A DNA stretch of 13,008 nucleotides from an archaeon. GTDB taxonomy: Archaea > B1Sed10-29 > WALL01. The stretch spans positions 1 through 13,008 of the forward strand of contig JAUVIW010000018.1 of the NCBI GenBank assembly GCA_030592525.1, given 5' to 3'. Shown here piece after piece: positions 1 through 6,631 of this stretch. Under the pieces are notes generated by a model. The model was given only the letters and a program-made list of their open reading frames with translations, did not search any database and was not told the origin of the DNA. Within the stretch, counting starts at the first letter, position 1; the number at the start of each line of letters is the position of its first letter. Made by a program: the position numbers and the translations under genes.

Positions 1-12
1 GTTGTGGGTTGA

Positions 13-309
13 GTGGAAAAAGCCTTGGACCTCGTCCGGAGAGAACTCTTTTACGTCACCTGGCTTGCCGCCGAAAAGGACGGCGTCCACGAGCACGACC
101 TCATCGGCATTGTGCGGCATGTAATTCTCTGGTGCGGTTGCGCCAGCGACGCCACCAAGGCGCTTGGCCACTATGTTGCCAATATTGTCATCCTGCTTCA
201 AAGGGTTCCCAAGGCCGAGTATAGTGCGTTTCACGCAGCAATAGAGGAGGCAAGGTTTAAAAAGGACGGGGGAACCAATTCAAGCCTGCATTCAAGAGGG
301 ATAGAATGA
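13..309 (+). CDS. hypothetical protein, 98 aa
   Basis: I do not recognise this protein. The GTG start at 13 directly follows an in-frame TGA at 10-12, which may be the end of an upstream gene cut by the window edge. The product is mostly helical in character, with a hydrophobic stretch around residues 53-64 and a charged C-terminal tail. It has two nearby cysteines (residues 41 and 43, a CGC motif) and no signal peptide. Its TGA at 307-309 overlaps the ATG of the next gene in the ATGA arrangement seen elsewhere in this window, so it is probably the first gene of a two-gene operon with the FKBP/thioredoxin fusion. The competing frame starting at 9 is rejected because it ends without coupling to anything. 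Confidence 0.6.
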   Translation: MEKALDLVRRELFYVTWLAAEKDGVHEHDLIGIVRHVILWCGCASDATKALGHYVANIVILLQRVPKAEYSAFHAAIEEARFKKDGGTNSSLHSRGIE

Positions 310-1853
310 AAGATAACAAAGTCTTACTTCTCGGAATACTCGCTGTGATTGTTGTCGCAGGCGGCGCGCTCATCATTATGGGTGGGCCCAACTGCATAGA
401 TGACACATGCACAGCCAGCCCAACAGCGCTAATCACCGCACCCCTGAACAGCATACTTCCAACAGCAAGCGGTGCAGCAGCCGGAGACACTGTTAGTGTG
501 TATTATGTCGGAACGCTCGCGAGCGGCGAAGTGTTCGATACCACTGATGAAGCCATCGCAACTGCAAGCGGGCTGCCGGTGCACACCGACGCACTCGAAT
601 TCACGATAGGCGAAGGCCAAATGATTGGGGGGTTCGAGGAAGGCGTGAAAGGGATGGAAGAAGGAGAAGTCAAGACCCTCACGATTCCGGCTGCGGAAGC
701 GTACGGAGAGCATGACCCGGCCAAAGTCATCAGCATCCCGAAAGTAGAGGTCATCGAGCGCACACAGGAAATGGATCGCGTAATGGAAATAGCACTTAAT
801 GTTTACACACAGACGTTCGGAGACGAGCCAGTGGTCGGCACAATCAAGGAAACTGACCAGCTGCCATGGGCGGTTGAAGTCACTGCAGTGACCGAGACCA
901 CAACAACGCTCAAGGCAATTGTGAGCAAAGGCGACACGCCCGAGCTAAGCACCAGGTGGCCAACAACCGTTGTCGCTGTTACGGACGAAAAGATAACAGT
1001 GAGGGCAGATGCCGAAGAAGGGCAAGTCATCGACACGCCACTCGGCGACGCGACCGTACACGTTAAGGAAGCCATACTGGAGATTACCTACAACCCGGAA
1101 ATCGGGCTATTCGTGTACGCCGGCAGCCCAGGAGGCGGAACCGTCACAGAAGTGACTGATGATGAAATAAAGATAGACACGAACCACAAGCTTGCGGGCG
1201 AGGACCTGACATTCAAGATTACTCTTGAGAAGCTCGACAAGCACGAGCTCGTCAAGGCAGCGGTACCAGAGCTCCACATGTATGTGATGAGCCACTGCCC
1301 GTACGGCCAGCAGGCCGAGGCAAGTGTCGAGCCAGTCCACGACCTGCTCAAGGAGCACATAAGCTTCCAGCCCAGATTCGTGTTCTACGACGAAGCCAAC
1401 TACGCAGGACAGGAAGAAAAGTACTGCGAGGGCGGCGCCTGCTCAATGCATGGCATAGGCGAATTGAACGAAGGCATGAGGCAATTGTGCATTTGGGAGC
1501 AAGCGCCCGCCAAGTGGTGGGACTACGTCAACTGCATCAACAGCGACACCACTTACGGAAATGTGAACGATAAGTGGGACGAGTGCGCAGTCAAAGTGGG
1601 CGTTGACGTTGATGCCGTAACAAAGTGCGAGGACGAGCGCGGTGTTGAGCTAGCGCTTATCGAGCAGGCAGCCAACCAAGAGTATGGCGTGCGCGGCTCA
1701 CCGACAATCATCATTAATGGTGAGGTGTACAAGGGGGCGCGAGACGCAGAAAGCATCAAGGACGCAATCTGCGCCACGTTCGAGAACCCGCCGGCAGCAT
1801 GCAGCCAGGAACTGGGGGCCGCAGTGGCCACAAGCACTGGCAGCTGCGCTTAA
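306..1853 (+). CDS. membrane-anchored FKBP-type prolyl isomerase fused to a DsbA/thioredoxin-fold domain
   Basis: This 515-aa protein has three parts. Residues 6-26 are a hydrophobic signal or anchor segment, so the rest probably faces outside the membrane. Residues about 58-150 and 283-313 form a SlyD-like FKBP prolyl isomerase; a GDTVSVYYVGTL strand, IGGFEEGVKGMEEGE, and a NHKLAGEDLTF segment typical of the strand that returns after the insert-in-flap domain are visible. Residues about 150-280 would be an enlarged flap insert. Residues 322-500 form a thioredoxin-like domain with MSHCPYG at 328-334 and the cis-proline loop GSPT at 464-467. The active site is CPYG, so the usual second cysteine of CxxC is absent, although further cysteines follow (374, 379, 395, 410, 427, 441, 489, 499). 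The likely role is folding and thiol chemistry of exported proteins. The start overlaps the upstream stop. The fusion is read directly; the function is from family knowledge. Confidence 0.85.
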   Translation: MKDNKVLLLGILAVIVVAGGALIIMGGPNCIDDTCTASPTALITAPLNSILPTASGAAAGDTVSVYYVGTLASGEVFDTTDEAIATASGLPVHTDALEFTIGEGQMIGGFEEGVKGMEEGEVKTLTIPAAEAYGEHDPAKVISIPKVEVIERTQEMDRVMEIALNVYTQTFGDEPVVGTIKETDQLPWAVEVTAVTETTTTLKAIVSKGDTPELSTRWPTTVVAVTDEKITVRADAEEGQVIDTPLGDATVHVKEAILEITYNPEIGLFVYAGSPGGGTVTEVTDDEIKIDTNHKLAGEDLTFKITLEKLDKHELVKAAVPELHMYVMSHCPYGQQAEASVEPVHDLLKEHISFQPRFVFYDEANYAGQEEKYCEGGACSMHGIGELNEGMRQLCIWEQAPAKWWDYVNCINSDTTYGNVNDKWDECAVKVGVDVDAVTKCEDERGVELALIEQAANQEYGVRGSPTIIINGEVYKGARDAESIKDAICATFENPPAACSQELGAAVATSTGSCA

Positions 1854-1864
1854 GCACAGGAACC

Positions 1865-1888
1865 CGGGCAGGCTTTTATACCTGCCCG
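1865..1888 (+). promoter_or_regulatory. TATA box enclosed in an 8-bp inverted repeat
   Basis: CGGGCAGG (1865-1872) and CCTGCCCG (1881-1888) are perfect inverted copies separated by CTTTTATA. The TATA element TTTTATAC (1874-1881) is centred 27.5 bases before the ATG at 1905, the spacing found for other genes here, so it should drive a leaderless transcript. The same palindrome lies just after the stop of the FKBP fusion and could also act as a 3' hairpin for that message. Confidence 0.6.
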
Positions 1889-1904
1889 CTTCTAATTCTT
1901 TTCT

Positions 1905-2465
1905 ATGAAACCCGCGGTGCTAAAGGTATTCCTGCGCTACGCATACCCTGCGATGCGCTCATGCATCCAAACCAAGATAGAAAGAGGAGAGGCATCAATG
2001 GATGACCTTGACATGATACGGGCTCACCTAGGGGAAGATGCGGAGCTCACGAAACCACCTGAGGGGATACTAAAGATATTTCCGGGGGCACCAACACTCA
2101 TCAGAGTAATCTCAGGGAAAGAAATCAAGGATATTACCGAAAAGGATGTGCGGGATTACTTCTGGTTCCACCATGACGATGCGATAGACCGGAGACGAGA
2201 GGACGGAGAAAAGTTCGACCACGAAAAGTGCGAAGTCAAAACCGGAAAGGTCAGTGGGTCAGCCGAAGCGCATAACCCGGGATATGTTTGGGTCGCATTC
2301 AAGGAAGGAAAGAAGACCGTAAGCAGGAAGTATGATAACCGGCTCGCAAAAGCGAAGTACAATGACTTTGTTACGGTGCACTTCGACCATATCTGCGAGA
2401 GCATAAAGCCAAAGCAGCACGAGATGATTAAAAAACGGAAGATGGACCGCAGGCTGGTGAAGTGA
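1905..2465 (+). CDS. hypothetical protein, 186 aa
   Basis: I cannot assign this protein securely. It is soluble and basic at its C-terminus (KKRKMDRRLVK), with a FWFHHDDAI segment near residues 86-94 and an aromatic/histidine-bearing beta-rich C-terminal half (VTVHFDHICESI at about 158-169). The layout vaguely recalls the uncharacterised DUF6390 family, but this is memory only. The ATG at 1905 is chosen because a TATA box lies 27.5 bases upstream, leaving no room for a leader. It ends one base before the HypC-like ATG, and GGTGA at 2456-2460 provides a ribosome site for that gene, so the two are probably cotranscribed and may work together. Confidence 0.7.
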   Translation: MKPAVLKVFLRYAYPAMRSCIQTKIERGEASMDDLDMIRAHLGEDAELTKPPEGILKIFPGAPTLIRVISGKEIKDITEKDVRDYFWFHHDDAIDRRREDGEKFDHEKCEVKTGKVSGSAEAHNPGYVWVAFKEGKKTVSRKYDNRLAKAKYNDFVTVHFDHICESIKPKQHEMIKKRKMDRRLVK

Positions 2466-2466
2466 A

Positions 2467-2634
2467 ATGTGCATTGGTGTTGAGGGAAAAGTTCTTGAAG
2501 TAAAAGATGGGTACGCAAAAGTGGAAACACCGACGGGCATGCGGGAAGTCAAGTTCATCGACCCGGTCGAGGCAGAGGATGAGGTGCTCATCTCCATGGG
2601 GTATATTGTGAAAAACAACACGAGGGGCAGATGA
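2467..2634 (+). CDS. HypC/HupF-like small OB-fold protein, 55 aa
   Basis: The product starts MCIGVEGKVLEV, matching the HypC/HupF signature in which the mature protein begins with a functional cysteine at position 2 followed by a short beta-barrel. A second segment, EVLISMGYIV (39-48), corresponds to the family's D-Y-V-L-V-H-x-G-F-A-I strand, but the histidine there is replaced. HypC proteins are usually about 70-90 aa and end in a helix; this one stops right after the barrel. HypC is a hydrogenase maturation chaperone that carries the Fe(CN)2CO group with HypD. No hydrogenase or other hyp gene is visible here, so the role may differ. GGTGA lies six bases before the ATG, and the TGA overlaps the ATG of the next gene (ATGA). 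Confidence 0.75.
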   Translation: MCIGVEGKVLEVKDGYAKVETPTGMREVKFIDPVEAEDEVLISMGYIVKNNTRGR

Positions 2635-3386
2635 CGTTCGTTGGAGTGATAAGTGACTCGCATGGTGACGTGGATTCGCTCCAGAGGATTCTTGAGAGGC
2701 TCGAGGGCGCTGAGGCAGTGCTCTATCTTGGGGACATGATGACGCTGCGGGAGCTGGATGCGCTCAAGCGGTTTGAGGGTAAAGTTGTCAGGGTGCACGG
2801 CGACCACGACTGGGCAATAAGGCACTCAAGAGAGGGGCACGTGGCAATACACAATGATGATGTGGTGCACAACACGTGGAAGGACCATCTCAACACTCGC
2901 GGGGAGATAGACGAGAAGGACCGCATGATGGAATGGATGACGAAAACAAAGGACACTTATCAGGCAGGGCAGTACAAGTGCGTGCTGGTGCACGGTGCAT
3001 TGGACGGGTATGCGCGCGGGATGGCACGAAGGCAAGTGCTCGCGAAAACGAACGAGGAACTAAACTACCTGTGGGCGGACATTGATGATTATGCTACGGC
3101 TGCGAAGAACATGGAGCTGCTCGAGCAGGAAGGCGGGAGCATACTGCTCGGGGGGCACGAGCACCAAGGGTATGTGTGGACAATGCCAAAAGGCACGGCG
3201 TATCTCGATGTCGTGAGGGATAGGTCGCTCGTGCAAAGGATAAACGTCATCAGGCCCGACAGCCTTATACTGGATGATAACAGGCTGTACGTGATAAGCG
3301 TGCCGCCAGCGCACCACACGTATGATTCATGGTATGGGGTTTTATACCCAGAAGATAAGAAATTCGAGTACAAGAACCTAGGGTGA
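2631..3386 (+). CDS. YfcE/MJ0936-type metallophosphoesterase
   Basis: This is a 251-aa calcineurin-like phosphoesterase. The metal-binding motifs occur in order: ISDSHGD (D9, H11), LGD (D35), GDHD (57-60), VHG (H121) and GGHEHQG (H176, H178). Family members hydrolyse phosphodiesters or phosphomonoesters with two metal ions; the substrate here cannot be read from sequence. The usual GNHD/GNxD motif is GDHD, so the metal-bridging asparagine is aspartate. At about 250 aa it is longer than the roughly 165-aa minimal YfcE/MJ0936 proteins, with extra sequence around residues 65-115 and a C-terminal extension after residue 205. It overlaps the HypC-like gene at the start and the AlaX gene at the stop (GTGA), so all three belong to one operon. 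Confidence 0.9.
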   Translation: MTFVGVISDSHGDVDSLQRILERLEGAEAVLYLGDMMTLRELDALKRFEGKVVRVHGDHDWAIRHSREGHVAIHNDDVVHNTWKDHLNTRGEIDEKDRMMEWMTKTKDTYQAGQYKCVLVHGALDGYARGMARRQVLAKTNEELNYLWADIDDYATAAKNMELLEQEGGSILLGGHEHQGYVWTMPKGTAYLDVVRDRSLVQRINVIRPDSLILDDNRLYVISVPPAHHTYDSWYGVLYPEDKKFEYKNLG

Positions 3387-4096
3387 TCCATGTGACGGAA
3401 ATGCTGTATATGAAAGGCTGCTACGACAAGGAATTTGATGCAGATGTTGTTAGCGAGGGCGACGGGTACGTTGTTCTTGATAGGACCGCGTTCTACCCGG
3501 AAGGTGGGGGCCAGCCAACAGATAAAGGGTGGCTTAATGGCGTTGTCGTGACAAAAGTTAGGAAGAAGGACGGGGAAGTAAGGCACTATGTTGACGCGCC
3601 GGTTACTGGGAAAGTGCACGGGAAGATAGACTGGGTGGAGCGGTACCCGCACATGCGGTACCACACGGCGCAGCACTTGATAAGCGCGATAATGCTTGAC
3701 AAGTACGGTGCGGAAACCTGTGGGAACCAGATACACGCGGACAACGCAAGGCTTGACTTCACCACGGACAATATCACTGAGGACATGCAGGCTTTCGTGG
3801 CAAGCAGGTTCAACGAGATTGTAGACCAAAGCGTGCCGGTTAAGATATTCATGACCACTAGGGAAGAAATGCTTGGGATGGTCGACGAAAGAAGGAGAAA
3901 GCTCTTCGAGAGGATACCGGAAAGCGTGCAGGACGTAAGGATTATTGAGATTGAGGGTGTGGACAAGTGCCCGTGCGCAGGTACGCACGTTGCGAATACC
4001 GCGGAAGTGGGGCACATGACCATAACGGGGATCATGAACAAGGGCTCGGATAAGACCCGGCTTGTTTTCGAGCTCGCACAAGGGCAAAAGGTTTAA
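3383..4096 (+). CDS. alaX: AlaX-type alanyl-tRNA editing protein
   Basis: This 237-aa protein resembles the free-standing editing domain of alanyl-tRNA synthetase, which hydrolyses Ser-tRNA(Ala) or Gly-tRNA(Ala) in trans. The zinc ligands are visible as HTAQH (H94, H98) and CAGTH (C198, H202). An N-terminal glycine-rich motif, GGGQP (41-45), places it with the medium AlaX-M type that retains the beta-barrel domain. The GTG at 3383 overlaps the preceding TGA (GTGA). A second GTG at 3392 would give VTEMLYMK, closer to the usual AlaX N-terminus, so either start is possible. Its neighbours have no shared pathway with it, but D-aminoacyl-tRNA deacylase further right is also a tRNA quality-control enzyme. 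Confidence 0.92.
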   Translation: MIHVTEMLYMKGCYDKEFDADVVSEGDGYVVLDRTAFYPEGGGQPTDKGWLNGVVVTKVRKKDGEVRHYVDAPVTGKVHGKIDWVERYPHMRYHTAQHLISAIMLDKYGAETCGNQIHADNARLDFTTDNITEDMQAFVASRFNEIVDQSVPVKIFMTTREEMLGMVDERRRKLFERIPESVQDVRIIEIEGVDKCPCAGTHVANTAEVGHMTITGIMNKGSDKTRLVFELAQGQKV

Positions 4097-4129
4097 TAGC
4101 CAGCAGGTTTGGAATAGGTACGTGATAAT

Positions 4130-4765
4130 ATGTGGGAAGAAATGGAAGACGTGCTAATACAGCCTGAAAAGTTCTTCAAGAAGCACACGAAGGACAAGCC
4201 AGGGAAGACGCTCAAGTTCTTGGGGTTCTGGGCAATGCTGCCGGCGTTCATCGTGATAGTGCTTGAGGGGTTCCTCAACACAGGGGTGGGCACATGGCTC
4301 AACATGAGCACATGGCTCTCAGGCATAATGCTGCCGGGAATGGCGCTTAACGGGCTCAGTGTCGCGATAGCGATGGGGTTCTTTGTTTGGCTGGGCATCA
4401 TTATAGGTGTTGTTGTTACATCGGTTGTTGCGCACGCGGTCATCAGGATCTTTGACGGCAAAGGGCACTTTGGCAGGACGCTGAACGCGATTGCGTATGG
4501 CGCGTCGCCGGCATACGCGTTCGGGTGGCTGCCGCTGTTCGGAGTGGTGTTCGCATTGTACTCGCTGATGCTGCAGGTTGTCGCACTCAAAGAAATGCAC
4601 AAGCTGGATTTTGTTAACGCAGCTGTCACGCTGTTGGGCATCGTGTTCGCGATGAGCATTATAGGCGCATGGGCGCCCATGCTAGCGAGCATATTCCAGA
4701 CAACGTACCACCCGGAAATAGTCTTTGGGACGATAAAGACAGCGGCATTGCTTTTGACGACGTGA
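4130..4765 (+). CDS. Yip1-like integral membrane protein
   Basis: This 211-aa protein has a short cytoplasmic N-terminus with QPEKFF (11-16), typical of the start of Yip1/YckC-like archaeal membrane proteins, followed by about five hydrophobic segments (roughly 29-50, 58-80, 83-105, 125-150, 162-190). The loop GKGHFGRTLNAIAYGASPAY (111-130) matches the Yip1 pattern of G-x-F-x-x-T-x-x-x-x-Y-x-x-x-P before a membrane helix. Function in archaea is unknown. A possible TATA box (TTTAATAG, 4092-4099) overlaps the stop codon of alaX, which would start a transcript about eight bases before the ATG, so this gene may begin a second transcript running through bud32 and rdgB. Confidence 0.75.
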   Translation: MWEEMEDVLIQPEKFFKKHTKDKPGKTLKFLGFWAMLPAFIVIVLEGFLNTGVGTWLNMSTWLSGIMLPGMALNGLSVAIAMGFFVWLGIIIGVVVTSVVAHAVIRIFDGKGHFGRTLNAIAYGASPAYAFGWLPLFGVVFALYSLMLQVVALKEMHKLDFVNAAVTLLGIVFAMSIIGAWAPMLASIFQTTYHPEIVFGTIKTAALLLTT

Positions 4766-4769
4766 TAAA

Positions 4770-5348
4770 ATGAAATTGATTTACAGGGGTGCCGAGGCGG
4801 AACTCTACGAGCACGAGTTCCTTGGATTGCCGACAGTGATAAAGAAGAGGCTCGAAAAAGCATACAAGCAGCCGCAGCTCGACAAGGCACTCAGGCTAAA
4901 GAGGACGAAGTCCGAAGCAAGAATGCTCGAGAGGGCAAGGGGTGCTGTAAGGACGCCGCACGTGCTTGATATCGAGAGCGATACGATTGTCATGGAAAGG
5001 ATTGAGGGCTCGACCGCGAAAGAGGAGTTCGCCGAAGGGAACGTGGAGTCAGCGAAGGGGATCGGCGAGGCCATCAAGAGGATGCATGACAAGGGCATAG
5101 TGCACAATGACCTTACGACGAGCAACATACTGCTGCCGGGGCCGAGGTTCATTGACTTTGGCTTGAGCAAAATGTCGCCGGCCGTGGAGGACAAGGCGAC
5201 GGACCTGATTGTGTTCAAGAAGATGCTCGCGAGCACGCACTACAAGGTGTTTGACCAGGTATGGGGCAAAGTTATTGAGGGATATGCACCGAGCAAGGCC
5301 ATTGCGATGAAGATGAGTGCTATTGAGAAGCGGGTGAAGTATCGGTGA
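4770..5348 (+). CDS. bud32: Bud32 (PRPK) kinase of the KEOPS complex, stand-alone
   Basis: This 192-aa minimal RIO-like kinase matches Bud32/PRPK. Catalytic features are VIKKRL (lysine at about 25-26), HNDLTTSNI (H112-N119, catalytic D114) and IDFGLSK (metal-binding D129), with the typical basic C-terminal tail ending KYR. Bud32 works as an ATPase in the KEOPS complex with Kae1, which makes the t6A modification at position 37 of ANN-decoding tRNAs. In many archaea it is fused to Kae1; here it is a separate gene and Kae1 is not in the window. The ATG lies four bases after the upstream stop, with GTGAT just before it as a short ribosome site. The stop overlaps the GTG of rdgB. Confidence 0.95.
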   Translation: MKLIYRGAEAELYEHEFLGLPTVIKKRLEKAYKQPQLDKALRLKRTKSEARMLERARGAVRTPHVLDIESDTIVMERIEGSTAKEEFAEGNVESAKGIGEAIKRMHDKGIVHNDLTTSNILLPGPRFIDFGLSKMSPAVEDKATDLIVFKKMLASTHYKVFDQVWGKVIEGYAPSKAIAMKMSAIEKRVKYR

Positions 5349-5875
5349 TATTCGTCACCGGGAACAAGAAGAAACTCGCAGAGACAGAACTCATTCTTGG
5401 AATGAAGCTCGAGCAGCGCGACTTGGACCCGCCGGAGATACAGGCGGATGACTGTGTGGAAGTTGTGCAGGCGAGTGCGGAGTGGCTTTTGCCGTTTGTG
5501 GGCGAGCCATTCATACACGAGGACGCCAGTTTTCATATTCATGCGCTCAAGGGGTTCCCAGGGGCATACTTCAAGCATGTGATGCAAACCATTGGAAATG
5601 AGGGTGTGCTGAAACTCATGGAAGGAATTGAGGACAGGAAAGCCACCGCCCGCCTGGCCATAGCGTACTATGACGGGGAGAAAATTCGGGTTTTTGTGGG
5701 TGAAGTTGAGGGCAAGATAGCCACTGAAATTCGCGGGCCACAGGAGTTTGGGTGGGACCCGATATTCATTCCCGAAGGCCGCGAAAAGACCTTTGCAGAG
5801 GACATGGAATACAAGCACGAGGTCAGCCACAGGCGAAAAGCGCTTGAGAAGCTCAGGGAAATCGTTTATAAATGA
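5345..5875 (+). CDS. rdgB: XTP/dITP pyrophosphatase (RdgB/HAM1 family)
   Basis: This 176-aa protein hydrolyses non-canonical purine triphosphates (XTP, dITP, ITP) to monophosphates, cleaning the nucleotide pool. Family motifs are IFVTGNKKKL at the N-terminus, HEDASF (58-63) in the catalytic region where many homologues have EDTGL, FGWDPIF (135-141) and VSHRRKAL (160-167). The start is GTG at 5345, overlapping the bud32 stop as GTGA; the same bud32-rdgB pairing is common in archaea. The last codons (ATC GTT TAT AAA TGA) contain a TATA box for the RNA proposed just downstream. Confidence 0.93.
   Translation: MIFVTGNKKKLAETELILGMKLEQRDLDPPEIQADDCVEVVQASAEWLLPFVGEPFIHEDASFHIHALKGFPGAYFKHVMQTIGNEGVLKLMEGIEDRKATARLAIAYYDGEKIRVFVGEVEGKIATEIRGPQEFGWDPIFIPEGREKTFAEDMEYKHEVSHRRKALEKLREIVYK
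5865..5872 (+). promoter_or_regulatory. TATA box inside the end of rdgB
   Basis: TTTATAAA forms part of the last codons of rdgB. Applying the 25-28 base TATA-to-start distance seen for other genes here predicts transcription from about 5894-5897, exactly where the closing helix of the candidate RNA begins. Confidence 0.5.
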
Positions 5876-5894
5876 GACCATGTTCTGGGGGCTG

Positions 5895-6031
5895 AGTTGG
5901 GCTTCTCCTGCGCAGGATGGCGCTGGAGCATATGCATATGGCTTCAGTTGGCACGCTGCTGAGGCTCGGCAGCGAGGAGAACGCATGCAGAGCCTGAAAA
6001 ACAAGGTTTTTGCCTAGAGGTGAGCCCTACG
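5895..6031 (+). ncRNA. candidate structured RNA of unknown family
   Basis: No convincing gene fits here, yet the sequence folds well by hand. The predicted 5' end (5896-5903, GTTGGGCT) pairs with 6023-6030 (AGCCCTAC) with a single T-T mismatch, and T5904 can wobble with G6022. Directly inside is a hairpin at 5905-5928: CTCC/GGAG, a T-T mismatch, GCGC/GCGC and an AGGATG loop. A second hairpin is 5954-5974 (CGCTGC, nine-base loop, GCAGCG). A third is 5997-6011 (AAAAAC-AAG-GTTTTT). I found no signature of RNase P (GAGGAAAGTC), SRP RNA, 5S rRNA (CCGAAC) or C/D boxes, and the geometry does not fit an H/ACA guide. The 3' end is uncertain; G-rich sequence (6031-6048) follows. All structure is manual and unscored. 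Confidence 0.45.
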
Positions 6032-6070
6032 GGGGGGCGCCGGGGCTGGAAATCAGGACCCAAGGATAGC

Positions 6071-6175
6071 TTTATAAAGGGCTTGTTTCACAATTCACGC
6101 GGGACCCTTCGCCAGGTCGACCCTAATTCTGAATTCCAGTCGGAACCCACATAATGATAATCAAAGGTGTTCGAC
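6071..6175 (+). promoter_or_regulatory. rps15 promoter and structured leader
   Basis: TTTATAAA at 6071-6078 predicts transcription from about 6101, giving a leader of roughly 75 bases, unlike the leaderless genes elsewhere in the window. The leader can form a hairpin with GACC (6103-6106) paired to GGTC (6115-6118), extended by GG/CC across a GA bulge, and a second one with TTCC-AGTC-GGAA (6134-6145). AGGTG (6165-6169) is a ribosome site for the ATG at 6176. Ribosomal protein leaders often bind their own product; that is inference here. Confidence 0.55.
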
Positions 6176-6631
6176 ATGGCAAGAATGCACGCGAGAAAAA
6201 GAGGAAAAAGCGGCAGCACAAAGCCGCCTGTAAAGACCACCCCCGCATGGGTTGACACGGACAAGCGGGAGTGCGAGAAGCTCATCAAGGAATTTGGTGA
6301 GAAAGGAATGACAGCCAGCGCCATAGGCGTCAAGCTCAGGGACCAATACGGGGTGCCCAATGCGAAGACGCTAACTGGGAAAACAGTATCACAGATACTC
6401 AAGGAAAACAAGCTCGAGCAGAAGCTGCCCGAGGACATGATGTCACTAATCAAAAAGGCCGTGTTCCTCAGGAAGCACCTGGAGAAAAACGCGAAGGACG
6501 TACACAACAAGCGCGGGCTCCAGCTCGTCGAAAGCAAAATCAGGCGCCTGCAGAAATACTACAAGGGCAAGAGCAGGATACCAAAAAACTGGTACTACAA
6601 CGCTGAAGAGGCAGCGCTCCTGGTGAAATGA
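6176..6631 (+). CDS. rps15: 30S ribosomal protein S15 (archaeal uS15)
   Basis: This 151-aa protein is archaeal/eukaryotic-type uS15, which binds the central domain of 16S rRNA early in small-subunit assembly. The N-terminal extension starts MARMHARKRGKSGS, typical of archaeal S15, and the C-terminal half has the conserved rRNA-binding helices including KRGLQLVESKIRRLQKYYK. Length is normal for the family. An in-frame GTG at 6167 lies within the ribosome site AGGTG, so the ATG at 6176 is the better start. The stop overlaps the ATG of a 33-codon ORF, and rps3ae follows, a common archaeal pairing. Confidence 0.97.
   Translation: MARMHARKRGKSGSTKPPVKTTPAWVDTDKRECEKLIKEFGEKGMTASAIGVKLRDQYGVPNAKTLTGKTVSQILKENKLEQKLPEDMMSLIKKAVFLRKHLEKNAKDVHNKRGLQLVESKIRRLQKYYKGKSRIPKNWYYNAEEAALLVK

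Noticed and set aside
3089..4087. 332-codon minus-strand ORF opposite the phosphoesterase and AlaX genes
   Set aside because: It is antisense to two well-supported genes, has no family signatures and no promoter, and long antisense frames are common in this base composition.
5240..6004. 254-codon minus-strand ORF opposite rdgB
   Set aside because: It is antisense to rdgB with RdgB motifs clearly on the plus strand; its product looks random.
5880..6017. 45-codon plus-strand ORF after rdgB
   Set aside because: The TATA box at 5865-5872 would start transcription downstream of its ATG, there is no ribosome site, the product has no recognisable features, and the same bases form a consistent RNA fold.
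5895..6031. Candidate RNA as RNase P RNA, SRP RNA, 5S rRNA or H/ACA guide
   Set aside because: The diagnostic conserved boxes are missing. An ACA at 6001-6003 follows a short TTCAG/CTGAA stem, but the distance to the upper stem is too long for an H/ACA pocket.
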